NCBI GenBank assembly: GCA_013361095.1
Contig: JAATWA010000001.1
Location: forward strand, 1,838,501 to 1,902,500
Length of the DNA: 64,000 bases
DNA from: Pseudanabaena biceps
Lineage (GTDB): Bacteria; Cyanobacteriota; Cyanobacteriia; Pseudanabaenales; Pseudanabaenaceae
Direction: 5' to 3'
Shown here: positions 27,019 to 35,823 of the stretch, one piece after another
How the letters are laid out: every line of letters starts with the position of its first letter
Numbering within the stretch: the first letter of the stretch is position 1
The notes under the pieces: model-generated
Database searches by the model: none
Told to the model about the DNA's origin: nothing
Seen by the model: only the letters and a program-made list of their open reading frames with translations
Position numbers and translations under genes: made by a program

Positions 27019-28710
27019 GTGTTGGCTTTACCATCAGAACTTAATTATCGTTGGAGTCGTGATAACTACTCTGAGTTTGCTCGCACTATAGATATTTGGC
27101 GTACAGTCCTCACTTTTTCTTGGATTGTTTGGCTAGATGGCAAAAAATGGAGCTATGTCGGCGGGAAAACAGAAGCCAAAGCTAAAAAGAGAACTCGATT
27201 GCGAGCAATCTGGCTACGCGAATCGATGTTGCAACTGGGACCCACATTTATTAAAGTCGGACAGTTATTGTCCACTCGCGCCGATATCTTGCCTGCGGAA
27301 TCCGTTGAGGAGCTATCAAAGTTACAGGATAAAGTTCCTGCATTTACGGCAGCCAAAGCCAAGCAAATCATTGAGTTAGAATTAGGCAAGCCCATTGATG
27401 AAATGTTTTGCTACTTCGATCCCATTCCCCTTGCGGCGGCAAGTCTGGGACAAGTGCATAAGGCGCAGCTGCATACGGGTGAAGAAATTGTTGTTAAAGT
27501 GCAACGCCCTGGACTTTTGAAATTATTTGCGATCGATTTAGGAATTCTCAAACGGATCGCGCAATATTTCCAAAATCATACTAAGCATGGCAAAGGTCGC
27601 GACTGGGTGGGGATTTATGAAGAATGTCGTAAGATTTTGTATGAAGAAGCGGATTATTTGAACGAAGGCAAAAATGCTGATACTTTCCGCCGTAACTTTC
27701 GGAGCGATCGCCGTATCATTGTGCCTCGCGTTTATTGGCGCTATGTATCGCGACGAGTACTTGCCCTCGAATATATGCCAGGAATCAAGGTAAGTAATTA
27801 TGAAGCCCTTGAAGCCGCAGGAATCGATCGCAAAAATATTGCCAAAATCGGTGCAGAAGCCTATCTAGAACAACTGCTCAATCATGGGTTTTTTCATGCT
27901 GATCCTCACCCTGGGAATTTGGCAGTGACAGGGAAGGGAGAGCTGATTTTCTATGATTTCGGAATGATGGGGCAGATCCAATCCATCACTCGCGATAAAC
28001 TATTAAGAACTTTCTTTGGAATCGCCAAAAAAGATGCAGAAGCGGTGATTAATTCACTAATTGAGCTTGGCGCTTTGGAGGTGACGGGAGATACTGGGCC
28101 GCTTAGGAGATCGGTGCAGTATATGCTCGACAACTTTGTGGGACAGTCGATGGAAAAGCAGTCGGTGGCGGCAATTAGTGATGATTTATATGACATTGCT
28201 TACGACCAACCATTTCGATTTCCCGCCACATTTACCTTTGTCCTGAGAGCTATATCGACCCTTGAAGGGTTAGGCAAAGGGCTTGATCCGAGTTTTAACT
28301 TTATGGAAGTCGCAAAACCCTACGCAACAAATCTTATGGAAAATGGTAATGCTAAAGAGTCGGGCAATCTATCCACCGCTTTTCTAGGCGAGTTAGGTCG
28401 GCAAGCTGCTCAAGTCAGTAATACAGCGATCGCTTTGCCTCGTCGCATTGATGACACCCTTGCAAAACTCGATCGCGGAGACATTCGAGTCAGAGTTAAG
28501 TCTCAAGAAACTGATCGCCTATTGCGGCGGCTAAGTAATGTTGGTATTGGTGCAATTTATGGCATTTTGAGTGCAACTTGCTTGTTGTGCGCCACACTTT
28601 TATTCATCAATGATTTGTATATTCCCGCCGCGATCGCGGCGGGAATGTCAGCAGCTTTTTTGCTAATAGTATTGCGACTACTATCTCGCATTGATCGTCC
28701 TGATCGCTAG
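27019..28710 (+). CDS. ABC1/UbiB (AarF)-family atypical kinase
   Basis: A 563-residue ABC1K protein. The family's Ala-rich loop AAASLGQVHKAQL, the VVKVQRPG Lys block, LEYMPGIKV, HADPHPGNLAV (catalytic-loop type) and the metal-binding DFGMMG are all seen. The C-terminus has two hydrophobic segments (about 505-525 and 528-548). Members are atypical ATPase/kinases of prenylquinone metabolism, so a role in plastoquinone or tocopherol control at the membrane is likely. It starts at GTG 27019. Confidence 0.92.
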   Translation: MLALPSELNYRWSRDNYSEFARTIDIWRTVLTFSWIVWLDGKKWSYVGGKTEAKAKKRTRLRAIWLRESMLQLGPTFIKVGQLLSTRADILPAESVEELSKLQDKVPAFTAAKAKQIIELELGKPIDEMFCYFDPIPLAAASLGQVHKAQLHTGEEIVVKVQRPGLLKLFAIDLGILKRIAQYFQNHTKHGKGRDWVGIYEECRKILYEEADYLNEGKNADTFRRNFRSDRRIIVPRVYWRYVSRRVLALEYMPGIKVSNYEALEAAGIDRKNIAKIGAEAYLEQLLNHGFFHADPHPGNLAVTGKGELIFYDFGMMGQIQSITRDKLLRTFFGIAKKDAEAVINSLIELGALEVTGDTGPLRRSVQYMLDNFVGQSMEKQSVAAISDDLYDIAYDQPFRFPATFTFVLRAISTLEGLGKGLDPSFNFMEVAKPYATNLMENGNAKESGNLSTAFLGELGRQAAQVSNTAIALPRRIDDTLAKLDRGDIRVRVKSQETDRLLRRLSNVGIGAIYGILSATCLLCATLLFINDLYIPAAIAAGMSAAFLLIVLRLLSRIDRPDR

Positions 28711-28740
28711 TCAAGATTAGTCATAGAGCGATCGCCAAAT

Positions 28741-28797
28741 TAAAACCCAAGAATTGGCTGGCGGCGCGAAGCGCCGCCAGCCAATTCTTGGGTTTTA
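28741..28797. repeat. Palindrome with TAAAACCCAAGAATTGG arms
   Basis: Perfect 27-base arms around GAA. The arm sequence is almost the same as at 22151 and shares its outer part with 25263 and 29804. Confidence 0.85.
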
Positions 28798-28833
28798 TGT
28801 AGCTATAATTTACAGCGCTTAGCGCTCAAACCC

Positions 28834-28893
28834 GAACCAAGAATTTTTTTAAAGTGTTGCAAAGCAACACTTTAAAAAAATTCTTGTGGTTCG
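28834..28893. repeat. Palindrome with AAGAATTTTTTTAAAG arms
   Basis: 22-base perfect inner arms, loop AAA, extended outward (GAACC/GGTTC) past a 1-base bulge. Resembles the palindrome at 19691. Confidence 0.8.
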
Positions 28894-28912
28894 TTTGATC
28901 GAAAATTGCTGT

Positions 28913-28968
28913 CAAACGCAAAAGAGTGTCGCGAACGCACAGCGTTCGCTGCACTCTTTTGCGTTTGA
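28913..28968. repeat. Two-step palindrome before the PP2C gene
   Basis: Outer stem CAAACGCAAAAGAGTG and inner stem GCGAACGC are separated by a 2x2 internal loop; terminal loop ACA. Confidence 0.8.
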
Positions 28969-29067
28969 AATAAACTATATTGCTGTAGTTTTTTGCCTGT
29001 GAGGGTTAAACTAAGGAATGCTTGACCAGAATTGGTATATTAAATACGGCGAGCCACACCATTTAAC

Positions 29068-29805
29068 ATGAAGCGTCTATTTGCGGGAGCAACCGATACA
29101 GGCTGCGTCAGAAAAGCTAATCAAGATTCATATCACATCGATCCTGAAGGACGATTTTTTATAGTTGCCGATGGCATGGGAGGACACGCAGGCGGAGAGG
29201 TGGCAAGTCAGCTTGCCGTTGATGCGATCGGTGAATACCTAGCCGCCCAGTGGGAAACAGAAACGACACCACAGAACTTAATGCAGGAGGCGATCGATAA
29301 AGCTAATCAAGCAATTATCAACGATCAAAATGCTAATCCTGTTCGTTCTGACATGGGGACAACTGTGGTTATCCTCATGTTTCGTGATGAAAAACCTTGG
29401 TTTTGCCATATTGGTGACTCACGGTTATATCGTCTACGGGGGGCAAAACTAGAGCAGATTAGCGATGACCATACATGGATCGCGAGGGCTATTCAGACTG
29501 GTGTCGTTAATCCTGACGAAGCTAGAAATCATCCTTGGCGACATATGTTATTGCAATGTCTAGGACGTGAAGATCTTAAAGGAATTACTGCCAGTGAAGT
29601 CGAATGGCAACCAGGCGATCGCTTTTTGATTTGTAGTGATGGTTTGACAGAGGACTTGAGTGATGATCGGATCGCCCATCAACTTAAAAGTATTCGCAAT
29701 TGTCAGCAAGCTGCTCAAGCCTTGGTCGAATCTGCAAAGCTACGCGGCGGACGCGACAATATTACGATAGTCATTGTTTCCAATGAGTTGAATTCTAATT
29801 ATTAA
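29068..29805 (+). CDS. PP2C-type protein serine/threonine phosphatase
   Basis: A 245-residue PPM phosphatase of the small bacterial Stp/PrpC type. Metal-binding and catalytic blocks are RKANQDSY, VADGMGGHAGG, GTTVVI, IGDSRLYRL, DHTW, CSDGLTE and GGRDNITIV. It removes phosphate from Ser/Thr of proteins in the cytosol. It could oppose the kinase-like neighbours only in a broad sense; no Hanks-type kinase is in the window. Confidence 0.94.
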   Translation: MKRLFAGATDTGCVRKANQDSYHIDPEGRFFIVADGMGGHAGGEVASQLAVDAIGEYLAAQWETETTPQNLMQEAIDKANQAIINDQNANPVRSDMGTTVVILMFRDEKPWFCHIGDSRLYRLRGAKLEQISDDHTWIARAIQTGVVNPDEARNHPWRHMLLQCLGREDLKGITASEVEWQPGDRFLICSDGLTEDLSDDRIAHQLKSIRNCQQAAQALVESAKLRGGRDNITIVIVSNELNSNY

Positions 29806-29925
29806 AACCCAAGAATTGATCGGTTGCTCTTCGCGCAGCCGATCAATTCTGATAGTAAATCGCGATCGCAAAAAATTAAAAGCCCAGAGAGAATTGCGGC
29901 AAAGTCGCAGCTCCCTCTGGGCTTT
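29803..29925. repeat. Two imperfect palindromes after the PP2C gene
   Basis: The first (about 29804-29850) has the AAAACCCAAGAATTGATCGG left arm but lacks the matching right outer arm. The second (29879-29925) pairs AAAGCCCAGAG with CTCTGGGCTTT. These are decayed or half-copied versions of the family. Confidence 0.65.
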
Positions 29926-29978
29926 TGAGTAAAATAGAAAGAACTGCTACTGAAGCTTCAAGGACTGCTCAGATTCAG

Positions 29979-30563
29979 ATGAATATCATTCATAGAATAA
30001 GCTTTTTGGTTTTACTTACCTTAGCGTTGGTAGCCGTGATTGGTATTTCCGAATCACAATTTTTTGCTAAATCTGCCTCAAAATCCAGCTTAATTGAGGA
30101 AGCTTGGGGACAAGCTGGCTCGATCGCTTATCAAGCCTCTGCAAAAACAATGCGCTCCAAAAATGCCCAAGGTATCCCCCTTGATAACCTTCAAAAGCGC
30201 TACCTGAGAAGATATTTCATTGATTACATTGATCGGATAACTGTAATCTACAACGCTCAAATGATGGATCGCTGGGTATTAGGCAATGTCGCTGTACATT
30301 TTGGTAATGTGGAATCGATCGCCCAAACCTATTGTGATCTCATATATTTACGAGATCCCTATAAAGGCGAAGATATCAACCAATTATCGATTTTAGTTCA
30401 TGAAATGGTTCATGTTCGTCAATGTAGACAAAATGGCGGCTTAGATCAATTTGGCTATCGATATTTTGTGGAATACAAACGAGCAAATCAGAAGTATGAA
30501 AACAATGTCATGGAACTTGAAGCCTACGAACTCCAAAATCGTTTTCTAAGCAAAAATCAATAA
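29979..30563 (+). CDS. Putative zinc metallopeptidase (HExxH, DUF4157-like)
   Basis: About 194 residues from ATG 29979, which puts a signal peptide/TM (ISFLVLLTLALVAVIGI) at the N-terminus. An upstream in-frame TTG at 29925 overlaps the palindrome and is unlikely. The C-terminal half carries VHEMVHVRQC, a zincin HExxH motif, followed about 35 residues later by MELEAYELQ, which could supply a third metal ligand. This resembles DUF4157 peptidase-like domains. Substrate unknown; probably extracytoplasmic. Confidence 0.7.
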   Translation: MNIIHRISFLVLLTLALVAVIGISESQFFAKSASKSSLIEEAWGQAGSIAYQASAKTMRSKNAQGIPLDNLQKRYLRRYFIDYIDRITVIYNAQMMDRWVLGNVAVHFGNVESIAQTYCDLIYLRDPYKGEDINQLSILVHEMVHVRQCRQNGGLDQFGYRYFVEYKRANQKYENNVMELEAYELQNRFLSKNQ

Positions 30564-30591
30564 TGTAGCTGTGCCAGCCAAATCGGAACAT

Positions 30592-30644
30592 AAACCCAAA
30601 AAGCAAGATGCGGCGCTTCGCGCCGCATCTTGCTTTTTGGGTTT
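30592..30644. repeat. Palindrome upstream of recR
   Basis: AAACCCAAAAAGCAAGATGC GGCGC arms, 25 bases, loop TTC. On its right stands ATGAAAGCCAAAGCGCTGTA, the outer right arm of the composite elements. Confidence 0.8.
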
Positions 30645-30707
30645 TATGAAAGCCAAAGCGCTGTAAGTAACGTTAAAATTGTTAATGTTATTTCTTTGCT
30701 GTTTGCC

Positions 30708-31304
30708 TTGTACACTCGCCCCTTAGCTAATCTAATTGAACAATTGCAACGACTTCCAGGGGTCGGTGCAAAAACGGCTCAACGCTTATCCCTCCATATT
30801 ATTAAGCGTCCTACCGAAGAGATTGAAGCCCTAGCTCAAGCCTTAATTTTGGCAAAGCAACAGGTGGGCAGCTGTACCATCTGTGGTCATTTATCAGCAG
30901 AGCCAATTTGTGAAATTTGCGCCCATCCTAGTCGCGACAATACGGTTATTTGTGTTGTCGCTGACTCACGCGATTTAATTGCTCTCGAAAAAACCCGTGA
31001 ATATCGCGGTAAATACCATGTTCTTGGCGGTCTCATTTCCCCAATGGATGGCATTAGTCCCGATCAACTCAATATTCAAAGTTTAGTAAGGCGTGTTAGT
31101 GGTAACAAAGTTGTGGAGGTAATTATGGCGATCGCCCCTAGTGTTGAAGGAGAAACAACGACTTTATATGTGGGCGGACTTTTAAAACCTTTCACTAAAG
31201 TAACGCGAATTGCCTTTGGTATTCCTATGGGTGGTGATTTAGAATATGCGGATGAAGTTACGCTCGCTAAGGCGATCGAGGGTCGAAGAGAATTAGATCT
31301 TTAA
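30708..31304 (+). CDS. recR: Recombination mediator RecR
   Basis: A 198-residue RecR. The helix-hairpin-helix ([19 protein letters not shown]), the zinc finger ([16 protein letters not shown]), a Toprim domain ([15 protein letters not shown]) and a C-terminal [12 protein letters not shown] are present. It works with RecO/RecF to load RecA at gaps. TTG 30708 (giving [12 protein letters not shown]) is chosen as the start, because it matches the usual N-terminus and length; the longer upstream frame runs into the palindrome. Confidence 0.93.
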   Translation: MYTRPLANLIEQLQRLPGVGAKTAQRLSLHIIKRPTEEIEALAQALILAKQQVGSCTICGHLSAEPICEICAHPSRDNTVICVVADSRDLIALEKTREYRGKYHVLGGLISPMDGISPDQLNIQSLVRRVSGNKVVEVIMAIAPSVEGETTTLYVGGLLKPFTKVTRIAFGIPMGGDLEYADEVTLAKAIEGRRELDL

Positions 31305-31446
31305 ACTGGTTACGGCTATAGTAATTTTAAATAACCCTCTACTTTGCTAGACAACGCTATATTTAGAACAACAATTTGTATTAAGTAGCTAGCACAGTAA
31401 AATATAGAATTTCAAAACTTAGTTTTTAATTGTGTTTGGCTACTTT

Positions 31447-31490
31447 AGAGAATCCGCTTTTAGCACTGTAAACACTAAAAGCGGATTCTG
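31447..31490. terminator. Inverted repeat between recR and the YdcF-like gene
   Basis: AGAATCCGCTTTTAG / CTAAAAGCGGATTCT with loop CACTGTAAACA. Confidence 0.6.
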
Positions 31491-31553
31491 TAAAAATAAT
31501 GTTGCATATTGTTACGTCGTACAGATAATATTTTGCCCATTCGCAAAGCGTTA

Positions 31554-32108
31554 ATGATGATTAACCCATTTTCTAGTAAAGCTTCCCTAACAACATTATC
31601 TGGGTTAATTGGCTCTGGATGTATCATTTTAGGAATACCCTGTCTGTCTTCTGTGAGTTTTAGCGCACCACCTAGAGAGCCGCAGGCTATCTTAGTTTTG
31701 GGGGGTGAGCCAACGCGAGAAAAATTTGCGGCTCAGTTTGCACTCAAACACCCACAACTACCAATTTTTGTCTCTTCTGGAAGCCCTGAAGAATATGCTA
31801 AATATATATTTGATACGGCTGGTGTACCACGCGATCGCATCTATTTAGATTATCGTGCCGTAGATACTGTCACCAACTTTACGGTCATGGTCAAGGAGTT
31901 GGAAAGGCGAAAGATTACCGATGTATATGTGTTGACTTCTGAGTTTCATATGCCCCGCGCACTTGTAATTGGCAAAATTGTTTTAGGCAGTCGTGGGATC
32001 GAGATGTATCCGATTACTATTCCTTCAAAGGTTCAATCAGAAAATCCGACTAAAGCTGTGAGGGACGGATTGCGATCTGTTCTCTGGCTATTCACTGACC
32101 CAAAATAA
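31554..32108 (+). CDS. YdcF-family (DUF218) protein
   Basis: About 184 residues from the ATG at 31554 (TTG 31509 is an alternative). A hydrophobic N-terminus (LTTLSGLIGSGCIILGIP) is followed by the DUF218 core: AILVLGGEPTREKFAA, IFVSSGSPEEYA, DTVTNFTVMV and VLTSEFHMPRAL. The family is linked to envelope polysaccharide metabolism; YdcF binds S-adenosylmethionine and SanA affects envelope permeability. The actual reaction is unknown. Confidence 0.85.
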   Translation: MMINPFSSKASLTTLSGLIGSGCIILGIPCLSSVSFSAPPREPQAILVLGGEPTREKFAAQFALKHPQLPIFVSSGSPEEYAKYIFDTAGVPRDRIYLDYRAVDTVTNFTVMVKELERRKITDVYVLTSEFHMPRALVIGKIVLGSRGIEMYPITIPSKVQSENPTKAVRDGLRSVLWLFTDPK

Positions 32109-32169
32109 TGAGAATTATCCCTGCTAATTGTTTGGGAATAAGAGGCAAGGCAAGCAACGGTTAGAGCTA

Positions 32170-32242
32170 GCTTTCCAAAACCCAAAACAGGGATTTTTCG
32201 CACCAAAGGTGCGAAAAATCCCTGTTTTGGGTTTTGGAAAGC
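32170..32242. repeat. Perfect 35-base-arm palindrome
   Basis: The longest perfect palindrome noted: 35-base arms around AAA, with AAAACCCAAAACAGGG in the arm and GCTTTCC at the ends. It follows the YdcF-like gene and precedes tRNA-Phe. Confidence 0.9.
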
Positions 32243-32324
32243 AAAATTGCTGAAAAATTTTTATTTTAATTGATCGAAAATTACCTTTGGTGTTATCTTA
32301 ATAAAGCGCTAAAAAACGCACCCT

Positions 32325-32397
32325 GCCGGGATAGCTCAGTTGGTAGAGCAGTGGACTGAAAATCCACGTGTCACGAGTTCAAGTCTCGTTCCTGGCA
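32325..32397 (+). tRNA. tRNA-Phe(GAA)
   Basis: A clear cloverleaf: acceptor GCCGGGA/TCCTGGC, D stem GCTC/GAGC, anticodon stem GTGGA/TCCAC with loop CTGAAAA, T arm ACGAG-TTCAAGT-CTCGT; discriminator A, no encoded CCA. Confidence 0.95.
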
Positions 32398-32402
32398 TAA
32401 GT

Positions 32403-32440
32403 TAAAAAAGAAGTCACAGAGTGGCTTCTCTTTTTTTAGC
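32403..32440 (+). terminator. Terminator after tRNA-Phe
   Basis: AAAAAAGAAG-tCaC...GTGG-CTTCTCTTTTTTT, a bulged stem followed by a seven-T tract. Confidence 0.75.
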
Positions 32441-32514
32441 GCAAAAAATTTAGGGCGAAATCGCTGTAAGATTCCAAAAGCCTAGTCATAACTTAATTGT
32501 TTGGAGAGATAACC

Positions 32515-33033
32515 TTGAAAGGAATTTTGATTAGTTTTGGCATTATGGCAGTTGCAATACTGGTCATTGTAGTTGCTCAAATTACAGGTGGACAAGAGGC
32601 AGTTGCCAGCGTCGGCGCTCCATCGACAGGCGCTCCGAACCAAACAGAAGTAAAAATAGCAGAAACAGTTGTAACAAATATGAGTGATTCCGAAATCAAA
32701 GATACTGGCACTGGTCTGAAATACCAAGTGATCACCGCTGGTACAGGCGCAACTCCTAAAAAGGGCGATACCGTGATTGTGCATTACACAGGCACACTCG
32801 AAGACGGCAGCAAGTTTGATAGCTCGCGCGATCGCAATAGTCCTTTTTCCTTCAAGCTTGGCGTTGGTCAAGTGATTAAAGGATGGGATGAAGGGCTATC
32901 TATTATGCGTGTTGGCGATCGCTTTAAGTTGATCATTCCTCCTGATCTGGGATATGGCGCTCGTGGTGCAGGTGGAGTGATTCCTCCTAATGCGACTTTG
33001 ATTTTTGATGTCGAGCTTTTGCGTATTTCTTAG
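32515..33033 (+). CDS. Membrane-anchored FKBP-type peptidyl-prolyl isomerase
   Basis: 172 residues from TTG 32515, which sits eight bases after a strong GGAGAG ribosome site. One N-terminal hydrophobic helix ([20 protein letters not shown]) and a low-complexity linker precede the FKBP domain: [47 protein letters not shown] and [13 protein letters not shown]. The enzyme speeds cis-trans proline isomerisation; the anchor places it in the periplasm or thylakoid lumen. Confidence 0.93.
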   Translation: MKGILISFGIMAVAILVIVVAQITGGQEAVASVGAPSTGAPNQTEVKIAETVVTNMSDSEIKDTGTGLKYQVITAGTGATPKKGDTVIVHYTGTLEDGSKFDSSRDRNSPFSFKLGVGQVIKGWDEGLSIMRVGDRFKLIIPPDLGYGARGAGGVIPPNATLIFDVELLRIS

Positions 33034-33043
33034 ATAAGTAGCT

Positions 33044-33095
33044 AAACCCAGTCCTAAAACTTGTGGCGCACGCCACAAGTTTTAGGACTGGGTTT
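33044..33095. repeat. Palindrome after the FKBP gene
   Basis: AAACCCAGTCCTAAAACTTG TGGCG arms (25 bases) with loop CA, perfect. AATAGCGCTTTGCGCT follows. Confidence 0.85.
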
Positions 33096-33158
33096 TAATA
33101 GCGCTTTGCGCTGCCCCTCATCACATCATTTCAAATAAATATTTAAAACTTAAATACT

Positions 33159-33446
33159 ATGTCCGATAATTCTCAAACAACGGGTGCTGATGCGATTGAT
33201 GTAGCGATCGCGGCGGGTACTGACTTTGATGGCACACCAATTGATCCTAACAAGCTAGATCTTTACCATAGCGTTATGGCTCTCGAAGCTAACCGTCAGC
33301 GCAGCGGAGTCACCAACACCATGCGATCGCGAATTGTTCGCATTGGTGCGAAACATATTCCTCAAGATGAACTTAATCAAAAATTATTAGATGCTGGCTT
33401 TGCGCCACTAAAAGATAAAGACATCGCCTATTACTACAACAAGTAA
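33159..33446 (+). CDS. Conserved small hypothetical protein
   Basis: A 95-residue soluble protein with no hydrophobic segment. The acidic/neutral N-terminus (ADAIDVAIAAGTDFDGTPI) is followed by a helical body (HSVMALEANRQRSGVTNTM) and a C-terminal LLDAGFAPLKDKDIAYYYN. The phrasing looks like a conserved cyanobacterial protein, but I cannot name the family. It lies between two palindrome clusters as a single-gene unit. Confidence 0.6.
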   Translation: MSDNSQTTGADAIDVAIAAGTDFDGTPIDPNKLDLYHSVMALEANRQRSGVTNTMRSRIVRIGAKHIPQDELNQKLLDAGFAPLKDKDIAYYYNK

Positions 33447-33479
33447 GTAGCTTACAGCGCCTTGCGCTAACTTAAGCCC

Positions 33480-33530
33480 CAGATAAATTTATGAAAGCGC
33501 CGCGAAGCGGCGCTTTCATAAATTTATCTG
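33480..33530. repeat. Palindrome, arms CAGATAAATTTATGAAAGCG
   Basis: Perfect 24-base arms around GAA, about 30 bases after the small ORF; preceded by TTACAGCGCCTTGCGCT, the element-end motif. Confidence 0.85.
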
Positions 33531-33562
33531 TACTACTTAAAGCCTCAATAGCTGTGGAAATC

Positions 33563-33623
33563 TCATAAAACCAAAAATAGTTGCGGCGGGCTTTGCCCGC
33601 CGCAACTATTTTTGGTTTTATGA
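33563..33623. repeat. Palindrome, arms TCATAAAACCAAAAATAG
   Basis: Perfect 29-base arms around TTT. Second palindrome in the gap, 33 bases after the previous one. Confidence 0.85.
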
Positions 33624-33705
33624 CGACTAGGTACTTAAGCGTTTTGGCGTAATCCAAATCATTTTTGGGCATAATTACTACAAGCAAAGTCATAGATACA
33701 AGAAT

Positions 33706-34239
33706 TTGTCAACACAAATGTTTAAGTACTGGCAATCTATTTCAAAGGTTTCAGTCATAACCCTCTTGTTATTAGGGATTAGTGGGACTGCTTTAACTAA
33801 TTTTGTCAGTCTCAAATCGTCTGACTCCGCGATCGCGCAAAACTCACGCTCATCGGAAGCACGAGCAATTGAAAGATTAAAGAATTCTGGGAAGCGCTGG
33901 ATTGAAATTAGAGTGCGTAGTCAGAGACTACTAGCTTGGCAAGGCAATAAGCTTGTTTATGGCGTAATTGTTTCTACTGGCAAAGGTGATACGCCCACAC
34001 CATCAGGGGTTTTTAGCATTCAGAATAAATATCGTACCGCAAGGATGCAGGGCGAAGATTACAACGTGCCTGATGTACCTCATGTGATGTATTACAGTGG
34101 CAACTATGCGATTCATGGAGCTTATTGGCATCGCAGTTTTGGAATACCTGTTAGTCATGGCTGTACTAATGTTGCGCCTGACCATGCGGCTTGGCTATAT
34201 CGATGGGCATCAGTGGGTACACCTGTAGTTGTCAATTAA
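33706..34239 (+). CDS. L,D-transpeptidase (YkuD domain)
   Basis: A 177-residue protein with a signal/anchor segment (VITLLLLGISGTALTNF). The YkuD domain starts at KRWIEIRVRSQRLLAWQG and has the catalytic His of AIHGAYWHRSFG and the Cys of SHGCTNV. It forms 3-3 crosslinks or anchors proteins on peptidoglycan in the periplasm. TTG 33706 or ATG 33718 could be the start. Confidence 0.92.
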   Translation: MSTQMFKYWQSISKVSVITLLLLGISGTALTNFVSLKSSDSAIAQNSRSSEARAIERLKNSGKRWIEIRVRSQRLLAWQGNKLVYGVIVSTGKGDTPTPSGVFSIQNKYRTARMQGEDYNVPDVPHVMYYSGNYAIHGAYWHRSFGIPVSHGCTNVAPDHAAWLYRWASVGTPVVVN

Positions 34240-34290
34240 AACCAAAAAGTATGAGGCGGCGCTCCGCGCCGCCTCATACTTTTTGGTTTT
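34238..34290. terminator. Palindromic terminator of the YkuD gene
   Basis: AAAACCAAAAAGTATGAGGC GGCGC arms (25 bases), loop TCC. The left arm begins just at the stop codon. Confidence 0.85.
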
Positions 34291-34545
34291 TTTAGCACTA
34301 AAGAAATAGCTAGTAGCTGGGCGCAAAACCCCAAGAAACTGGTTCGCCCGCTTCTTGGGGTTTTGATTTTTATTAAACCGAGGTACTCACCCTGAAAACT
34401 CTGTCCTGATTGGAGTTGCGGTGCTTCTATATAAAACTTAACGGATTAGAAATAGACATAGGCGATCGCCTCACAGTAACCTAGAGTCGATATCTGTAAT
34501 CATTTTATTTTTTAAATTACAGTCTTTAGGAATAAGGATAAAACT
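34291..34545. promoter_or_regulatory. psaE upstream region
   Basis: A hairpin CCCCAAGAA.../...TTCTTGGGG lies at about 34328-34362. The remaining 180 bases contain no ORF and must hold the psaE promoter and leader; AGGAATAAGGA near 34528 is the likely ribosome site. I could not pick a convincing -10 box. Confidence 0.45.
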
Positions 34546-34737
34546 ATGGCAGTTGCACGTGGTTCTAAGGTTCGCATTTTGCGTAAAGAGTCCTACTGGT
34601 ATCGTGAAGTCGGTACTGTAGCTTCTGTTGACAAGAGCGGCATCATCTACCCAGTGATCGTTCGTTTTGACAGCGTAAACTACTCCAACATCGCAACCAA
34701 CAACTTTGCGATCGATGAAGTCGAAGAAGTCGCCTAG
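34546..34737 (+). CDS. psaE: Photosystem I subunit IV
   Basis: A 63-residue Psa[20 protein letters not shown], the [14 protein letters not shown] turn, [13 protein letters not shown] and the [11 protein letters not shown] tail are the hallmarks of this SH3-like stromal subunit. It stabilises ferredoxin docking and cyclic electron flow. A single-gene unit with a strong palindrome after it; the codon bias suggests high expression. Confidence 0.97.
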   Translation: MAVARGSKVRILRKESYWYREVGTVASVDKSGIIYPVIVRFDSVNYSNIATNNFAIDEVEEVA

Positions 34738-34744
34738 ATTCTTC

Positions 34745-34889
34745 AAAAACCAAAAAGGAGAAGGAGCGCTTTGCGCTTCTTCTCCTTTTTGGTTTTTAAT
34801 TCACAAAAGTGTGACAACACTTTTGTGAATTAAAAACCAACTCCAGTAAGGGTCTTAAAAACACAAAATGGCGTAGCCATTTTGTGTTT
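34745..34889. repeat. Chain of three palindromes after psaE
   Basis: 34745-34797 (arms AAAAACCAAAAAGGAGAAGG, one mismatch), then 34791-34838 (22-base arms GGTTTTTAATTCACAAAAGT..., loop GACA), then 34857-34889. The right end of the first is re-used as the left end of the second. Confidence 0.85.
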
Positions 34890-34933
34890 TGGTATTAGTA
34901 ATTTTTTAGTTAGAGCGCAAGGCGCTATAGATA

Positions 34934-35809
34934 ATGCCTGAGTTACCAGAAGTTGAGACGGTGCGTGTCGGTTTAAATCAAAATACCTTAGGTTGGCAGA
35001 TTGAAGGCGGGGAAGTGCTATTGGCAAGGGCGATCGCCTATCCTGAACAGTCAGAGAATTTTTTGGCAGCTCTAATCGGTGCAGAGTTTCAAGAATGGCA
35101 AAGGCGGGGTAAATATCTAATCGCTAATCTAAGCGATGGAAGTAAGCTAGGCGTACATTTGCGGATGACAGGGAGTTTGCTTTGGTGCGATCGCAATACG
35201 CCCGTGGGTAAACATACGCGGGTGCGTCTATTTGTCAAAGAGATTTTAAAAGAGAAAGGTAAATCGAAACAGAACGCAGTCCCAAAGGAATTACGGTTTG
35301 ACGATCAACGCACTTTTGGCAAAATTTGGTGGGTTCCACCGTCTCAAACTACAGAATCCATAATTACAGGATTGCAAAAACTGGGTTTAGAACCCTTCGA
35401 TTCTCAGTTTACGCCAGAACATTTACAGCAAAAACTTAGCCGCAGTGGTCGCCCGATTAAAACTGTTTTACTTGATCAAGAAATTGTGGCGGGAATTGGC
35501 AATATCTACGCTGATGAGTCATTGTATTTGAGCAAGATTCATCCACAACAACCTGCAAATTCCCTTAATTTTGCTCAGATAAAAGCATTACACCAAGCGA
35601 TCATTCGCGCTCTCAGTGATGGTATTGCCAAAGGTGGCACAACTTTTAGTTCTTTTCAAGATATTGCAGGCGTAAAGGGTAATTACATCGATACGGCATG
35701 GGTATTTCGGCGCACGGGGCAGCCCTGTCGTGCCTGCGGATCTGTAATTTTACGCATCAAGTTAGGTGGGCGCTCAACTCACTTTTGTTCTCAATGTCAG
35801 AAGCTATAG
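34934..35809 (+). CDS. mutM: Formamidopyrimidine-DNA glycosylase
   Basis: A 291-residue Fpg. The mature N-terminus PELPEVETVR provides Pro and Glu of the active site. The helix-two-turn-helix (VAGIGNIYADESLYLSKIHP, in part) and the C-terminal zinc finger (CRACGSVILRIKLGGRSTHFCSQC, in part) complete the enzyme. It removes 8-oxoguanine and nicks abasic sites. An AGAGCGCAAGGCGCTATA motif like the element ends lies just before ATG 34934. Confidence 0.96.
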   Translation: MPELPEVETVRVGLNQNTLGWQIEGGEVLLARAIAYPEQSENFLAALIGAEFQEWQRRGKYLIANLSDGSKLGVHLRMTGSLLWCDRNTPVGKHTRVRLFVKEILKEKGKSKQNAVPKELRFDDQRTFGKIWWVPPSQTTESIITGLQKLGLEPFDSQFTPEHLQQKLSRSGRPIKTVLLDQEIVAGIGNIYADESLYLSKIHPQQPANSLNFAQIKALHQAIIRALSDGIAKGGTTFSSFQDIAGVKGNYIDTAWVFRRTGQPCRACGSVILRIKLGGRSTHFCSQCQKL

Positions 35810-35823
35810 TAATTAGCCTACGA

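Larger units (their letters stand above)
28711..29067. other. Palindrome-filled gap before the PP2C gene
   Basis: No gene in these 357 bases. Three palindromes are listed separately. A TACAGCGCTTAGCGCT motif (28811) like the ends of the composite elements lies between the first two. Confidence 0.7.

Noticed and set aside
29925..29978. Upstream TTG start for the zincin-like protein
   Set aside because: It sits in the palindrome and would put 18 polar residues before the signal peptide.
30630..30707. Longer N-terminus for RecR
   Set aside because: The extra residues come from the palindrome and its flank; RecR normally starts at the YTRPL position.
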